Below, piece by piece: positions 6,455 through 9,171 of a stretch of DNA of 9,171 nt; the stretch's first letter is position 1; each line of letters opens with the position of its first letter. The position numbers and the translations under genes were made by a program. The stretch lies in NCBI GenBank assembly GCA_012965455.1, contig DTSG01000401.1, positions 1-9,171 on the forward strand. Reading direction: 5' to 3'. This stretch comes from Planctomycetaceae bacterium. GTDB lineage: Bacteria; Planctomycetota; Planctomycetia; Pirellulales; Pirellulaceae. The notes below the pieces were generated by a model. It made no database searches. It saw only the letters and a list, made by a program, of their open reading frames with translations, and was not told the DNA's origin.

Positions 6455-8191
6455 ATGCGAAAATGTATTAATATCATGCTGGTTCTTCAGTGCCTGCTGT
6501 TGCTGAGCGTTACATGTCAGGCTCAAGATGTATCGGTGAACCAGCGGCAGCTCAATCGGCTGCTGGATGCTGGTGAATTTGCACAAGCTCAGCGGCTAGC
6601 AGAAGACCAAGCGATCGAAGGCGAGCGTAATCAGTTTTTAGGTGCGGTTGCACGTCGCCAAGCTCAAAATGGCAATCGCCACGGGGCACTGGGTTCATTA
6701 GGATCGATGACGAGCTTTGGCGGTCAACAGTACAACAATAGATTGGGGTCGTCAGCCTCAGGGCACGCTGGACAGGCAGGGCAGGGCGGCGCGGCCCAAG
6801 CAGACTTTGACACATTAATCAATTTAATAAAGTCTACGATTGAGCCCCTCTCCTGGGATGATGCGGGCGGGTCGGGGACGATTCAACCTTTCCCAGGTGG
6901 TATCTATATTGATCGTGATGGTTTGGTGGTGCGATTTGATGTAAACAACTCAGCCGAGTTACAAGTTATTCGCCGTGATCAGTTCGATGGAATGTTCAGT
7001 GAGCATGGGCAGGACGTCCGCGAAGAGTCTTCATTGCGTAAAGTATCTTTAGTACGATTGCAGCGTGAATTGGAATTGCTGCGAGTACAAGGTCTGGACG
7101 CGGACGTTGCTATGAAAAACTTGGCGGGGATCTATAAAATCCAATACGTTTTAGTTTATCCAGAATCGGGGGACATTGTTATCGCCGGTCCTGCGGGGCA
7201 CTGGAACGCCGATGCAGATGGACGTATTGTCCACCATCGCACTCGCCGTCCGACTGTAAAGCTGGATCACTTGGTCGAGTTGCTGCGAAATGCGTTCTCC
7301 AATGATCCGACATTGGGATGTTCGATTACACCTCGAGCGAACAATCTACTTAAAACTCAGCAATATCTTAAAAATGCCGCTGGGAAACCAATTGTAGTAG
7401 GGCGAACTGAGCAATGGCTTAGTGGTCTGCGAGATAGCATGGGACGTCAGGATGTTGAAGTGTTTGGCGTCGACACGCATACTCATCTGGCCAAAACTAT
7501 GGTTGAAGCCGACTATCATATGAAGCTTATCGGAATGGGGTTAGTACCAGGTGTTCCCGGTATGAATAGTTATATGGATAATCTCAAGCAAGCTGCGGAG
7601 AAGACTGGAACTCCGCAGGCGTTAAGTATGTTGCGCTGGTGGTTTACTACGAACTACAGCTCGTTGCATGCAACTAAGGATGGCCAAGCGTTTGAGATCA
7701 TTGGGTCTGGCGTAAAAGTGTTGAGTGAAAATGAATTGATTGGAAAGCTTGGCAACCGCGTTGGCACGGGCAAGTCTGATCCGCTGACACAACAGTTTGC
7801 AACCGAATTTACTAAGAACTTTGAACAACTCTCACAGCAATATCCCGTGTATGGTGAACTTCGTAACGTATTTGATTTAGCACTGATTACGATGTTGATA
7901 AAATCTGAAGACTTGCATACTCGCGTTCAGTGGAATCTGGATTACTTTCTAGATGAAAATGGGTATCGCGTTGCCCAAGCGGTACCGCCGACGGCAGTCG
8001 AATCAGTTATCAGCCATCGCCTTGTTGGTGGAAAGACAGTTTTAGCCGGTGTGAGCGGTGGAGTTCTGCTAGACCCCCGAGTGGTGGTAGCGGAAGATAA
8101 TATTGTCCACGATTCTTACGGCATTTTAGAAGCCGAACACAAAGGCAATGCAAACTTGTCTTTACCTAAATCAGTTTGGTGGTGGGATTGA
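6455..8191 (+). CDS. Secreted DUF1598-type planctomycete protein
   Basis: A 578-residue exported protein. Residues 1-23 are a signal peptide (M-R-K, a Leu-rich core, then T-C-Q-A before Q-D). Cys21 is not in a standard lipobox, so lipidation is unlikely. Residues 26-72 are helical. A Gly/Ser/Gln-rich linker (76-115) joins this to D-F-D-T-L-I-N-L-I-K-S-T-I-E-P-L-S-W-D-D-A-G-G (118-139), a module seen in other exported planctomycete proteins. The later blocks Y-V-L-V-Y-P-E-S-G-D-I-V-I-A-G-P-A (231-247), V-K-L-D-H-L-V-E-L-L-R (268-278), L-G-C-S-I (287-291) and V-E-A-D-Y-H-M-K-L-I-G-M-G-L (350-363) are what I recognise as DUF1598, a family largely confined to planctomycetes with no known function. 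The chain ends in W-W-W-D. The start is fixed by AGGAG at 5 nt. It leads a probable two-gene unit with the repeat protein at 8274. Its cell-envelope or periplasmic location is inferred from the signal peptide. Confidence 0.85.
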   Translation: MRKCINIMLVLQCLLLLSVTCQAQDVSVNQRQLNRLLDAGEFAQAQRLAEDQAIEGERNQFLGAVARRQAQNGNRHGALGSLGSMTSFGGQQYNNRLGSSASGHAGQAGQGGAAQADFDTLINLIKSTIEPLSWDDAGGSGTIQPFPGGIYIDRDGLVVRFDVNNSAELQVIRRDQFDGMFSEHGQDVREESSLRKVSLVRLQRELELLRVQGLDADVAMKNLAGIYKIQYVLVYPESGDIVIAGPAGHWNADADGRIVHHRTRRPTVKLDHLVELLRNAFSNDPTLGCSITPRANNLLKTQQYLKNAAGKPIVVGRTEQWLSGLRDSMGRQDVEVFGVDTHTHLAKTMVEADYHMKLIGMGLVPGVPGMNSYMDNLKQAAEKTGTPQALSMLRWWFTTNYSSLHATKDGQAFEIIGSGVKVLSENELIGKLGNRVGTGKSDPLTQQFATEFTKNFEQLSQQYPVYGELRNVFDLALITMLIKSEDLHTRVQWNLDYFLDENGYRVAQAVPPTAVESVISHRLVGGKTVLAGVSGGVLLDPRVVVAEDNIVHDSYGILEAEHKGNANLSLPKSVWWWD

Positions 8192-8215
8192 AGTTCTGTT
8201 TTTCAGTGGCTAACC

Positions 8216-8233
8216 TAGTAGTAGTAGTAGTAG
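8216..8233 (+). repeat. TAG trinucleotide microsatellite, six copies
   Basis: Six perfect TAG units lie in the 82-nt gap between the DUF1598-type gene and the repeat-protein gene, followed by two TTG units. The tract ends 27 nt before the ribosome-binding site at 8261. Such a tract can change length by slippage, but whether that affects expression of the next gene is speculation. Confidence 0.9.
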
Positions 8234-8260
8234 TTGTTGCGCCATTCGTATTAAATTCTT

Positions 8261-8266
8261 GAGGAG
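8261..8266 (+). promoter_or_regulatory. Ribosome-binding site of the hexapeptide-repeat gene
   Basis: GAGGAG lies 7 nt ahead of the ATG at 8274 and 4 nt ahead of an adjacent in-frame GTG at 8271. The spacing favours the ATG. It shows that the frame at 8274, which has no stop inside the window, is the translated one. Confidence 0.8.
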
Positions 8267-8273
8267 TTTCGTG

Positions 8274-9171
8274 ATGAAAACGCGTTCATGGATTGTGATT
8301 GCAAGCAGTATTTTTGTAAGCATGACTGCTTTGGCAATAGTGCGATATACCGTGGCGGATGAAAATCCATTCTCACCTCCTCGTCCAGCACGAGAAACGA
8401 CGGCTCGGCAGTCCGATGAGCGGGCAACAGGAGCCGAGCGGACAGAGCAGCGAGAGGTTGATTCCCGCGAACAAATGATTCGCGAAGTCTACCAGTTACG
8501 AAAGGAGTACAACGAACTGAGGGCAGCGGGAAAAGCCGATGCGGCGTTCGAAGTTGAACAACAGTTCAAAAAGAAGATGGCTGTACTTTACCGAGAAGGT
8601 GACCGCGAACGAGAAGGTGACCGCGAACAAGAAGGTGACCGCGAACGAGAAGGTGACCGCGAACAAGAAGGTGACCGCGAACAAGAAGGTGACCGCGAAC
8701 GAGAAGGTGACCGCGAACGAGAAGGTGACCGCGAACGTGAAGGAGACCGCGAACGTGAAGGAGACCGCGAACGTGAAGGAGACCGCGACCGAGAAGGTGA
8801 CCGTGACCGAGAAGGTGACCGCGAACAAGAAGGTGACCGTGACCGAGAAGGTGACCGTGACCGAGAAGGTGACCGCGAACGAGAAGGTGACCGCGAACGA
8901 GAAGGTGACCGCGAACGTGAAGGTGACCGCGAACGTGAAGGTGACCGCGAACAAGAAGGTGACCGCGAACAAGAAGGTGACCGCGAACAAGAACTTCGCA
9001 ATCACTATGAGCGGCTATTACATAAAATGGAGGATATGAAAAATATTTATCGCAAGGCTCAAGAAGAGGGTAATGAGGGACAGGCTCGTGAAGCTGGTCA
9101 GTATCTAGAAAGATTGACCGCTGAATTGCAAGAGATAAAACAGCATTTTAGTAGAACCCGAGAAGGAGACG
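8274..9171 (+). CDS. Exported hexapeptide-repeat protein, 3' end outside the window
   Basis: A partial gene of which 299 codons are visible, still open at the right edge. Residues 1-28 form a signal peptide or membrane anchor (K2, R4, then a hydrophobic core from W6 to V23). Cleavage after A21 or A28 is possible. Residues 30-65 are charged and Pro/Arg/Glu-rich. Residues 66-106 predict a helical hairpin around A-A-G (84-86). Residues 107-238 are 22 tandem hexapeptides [R/Q]-E-G-D-R-[E/D] with no interruption, carrying by count about -28 net charge. A second hairpin (residues about 245-292) aligns without gaps to the first at Y79/Y259, G86/G266, A91/A271, E93/E273, Q96/Q276, A103/A283 and L105/L285. 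The last visible residues (296-299) are R-E-G-D, as if another array begins. I recognise no enzyme domain. A secreted, largely extended or coiled-coil structural or binding protein is a guess. The antisense and shifted frames over the array are artefacts. It follows the DUF1598-type gene by 82 nt and may share its transcript. Confidence 0.85.
   Translation, partial: MKTRSWIVIASSIFVSMTALAIVRYTVADENPFSPPRPARETTARQSDERATGAERTEQREVDSREQMIREVYQLRKEYNELRAAGKADAAFEVEQQFKKKMAVLYREGDREREGDREQEGDREREGDREQEGDREQEGDREREGDREREGDREREGDREREGDREREGDRDREGDRDREGDREQEGDRDREGDRDREGDREREGDREREGDREREGDREREGDREQEGDREQEGDREQELRNHYERLLHKMEDMKNIYRKAQEEGNEGQAREAGQYLERLTAELQEIKQHFSRTREGD
8592..8987 (+). repeat. 22-copy tandem 18-bp coding repeat
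   Basis: Twenty-two head-to-tail units of 18 bp, with consensus CGAGAAGGTGACCGCGAA, run without indels and in codon phase. Variation is confined to few places: the first codon (CGA, CGT or CAA), the Gly codon (GGT or GGA), the second Arg codon (CGC or CGT) and the last codon (GAA or GAC). Variants cluster: GGA in units 9-11, GAC in units 11, 12, 14 and 15, CGT for the second Arg in units 12, 14 and 15, and CAA in units 3, 5, 6, 14, 21 and 22. This fits growth by slippage or unequal exchange with recent copying of neighbours. The array falls within the exported protein starting at 8274. Its true copy number could be affected by assembly collapse. Confidence 0.97.

Noticed and set aside
8592..8987. 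CRISPR array
   Set aside because: The units are directly contiguous 18-mers with no spacers, and they are in codon phase within a gene.
8588..9001. Minus-strand frame of 137 codons rich in R-S-R-S-P, resembling an SR splicing-factor domain
   Set aside because: It is the antisense reading of the 18-bp coding repeat. The plus-strand frame from 8274 has a ribosome-binding site, a signal peptide and structured flanks, while this frame has none.
8539..9039. Plus-strand frame with N-E-K-V-T-A repeats and minus-strand frame (8496-9005) with F-A-V-T-F repeats
   Set aside because: A stop-free 18-bp unit keeps other frames open because its length is a multiple of three. Both lie inside the gene at 8274 and lack their own start signals.

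Overview
The window looks like chromosomal DNA of a planctomycete, probably from the Pirellulaceae/Rhodopirellula side. This is inferred from gene content: a secreted DUF1598-type protein, a zinc-ribbon plus GYF_2 membrane protein, a LarA-like protein with an LYPTF segment, and a secreted protein start of the 'LTVP.SWKQ' type. All are families I associate with that phylum. No mobile element, tRNA, rRNA or CRISPR array was recognised.

Layout. Positions 1-480 are AT-rich at the left, with two long T runs, and hold no convincing gene. A minus-strand run follows, reading right to left: a Nudix ADP-ribose pyrophosphatase-like gene (3259-2735), an RmlD-like NAD(P)-binding reductase homologue (2659-1625), a zinc-ribbon/GYF/membrane-tail protein (1468-737), and a secreted-protein gene that keeps only its first 60 codons (663-481) before meeting the AT-rich block. 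A plus-strand conserved protein of unknown function (3398-3907, TTG start) diverges from the Nudix gene. It converges on a minus-strand pair, LarA-like (6163-4958) followed 54 nt later by a YgfZ/GcvT-like gene (4903-4040). A divergent promoter region (6164-6454) leads into two plus-strand genes for exported proteins: the DUF1598-type protein (6455-8191) and, 82 nt later, a protein running off the right edge (8274->9171).

The most unusual object is that last gene. Behind an N-terminal signal or anchor it encodes 22 perfectly phased hexapeptides of the form [R/Q]-E-G-D-R-[E/D], from 22 uninterrupted 18-bp units (8592-8987). The array sits between two related helical-hairpin segments, and the last bases of the window restart the repeat motif (R-E-G-D), so the protein may alternate hairpins and repeat blocks. 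The frame has no stop codon inside the window, and the array also keeps several other frames open. The strikingly regular antisense and out-of-frame translations there are artefacts.

Other points of interest: two enzyme-family members appear to have lost key catalytic residues (the RmlD-like and LarA-like proteins), and the left-hand junction near 481-490 could be a real truncation or a chimeric join. All family assignments come from motif recognition by eye, without database searches.
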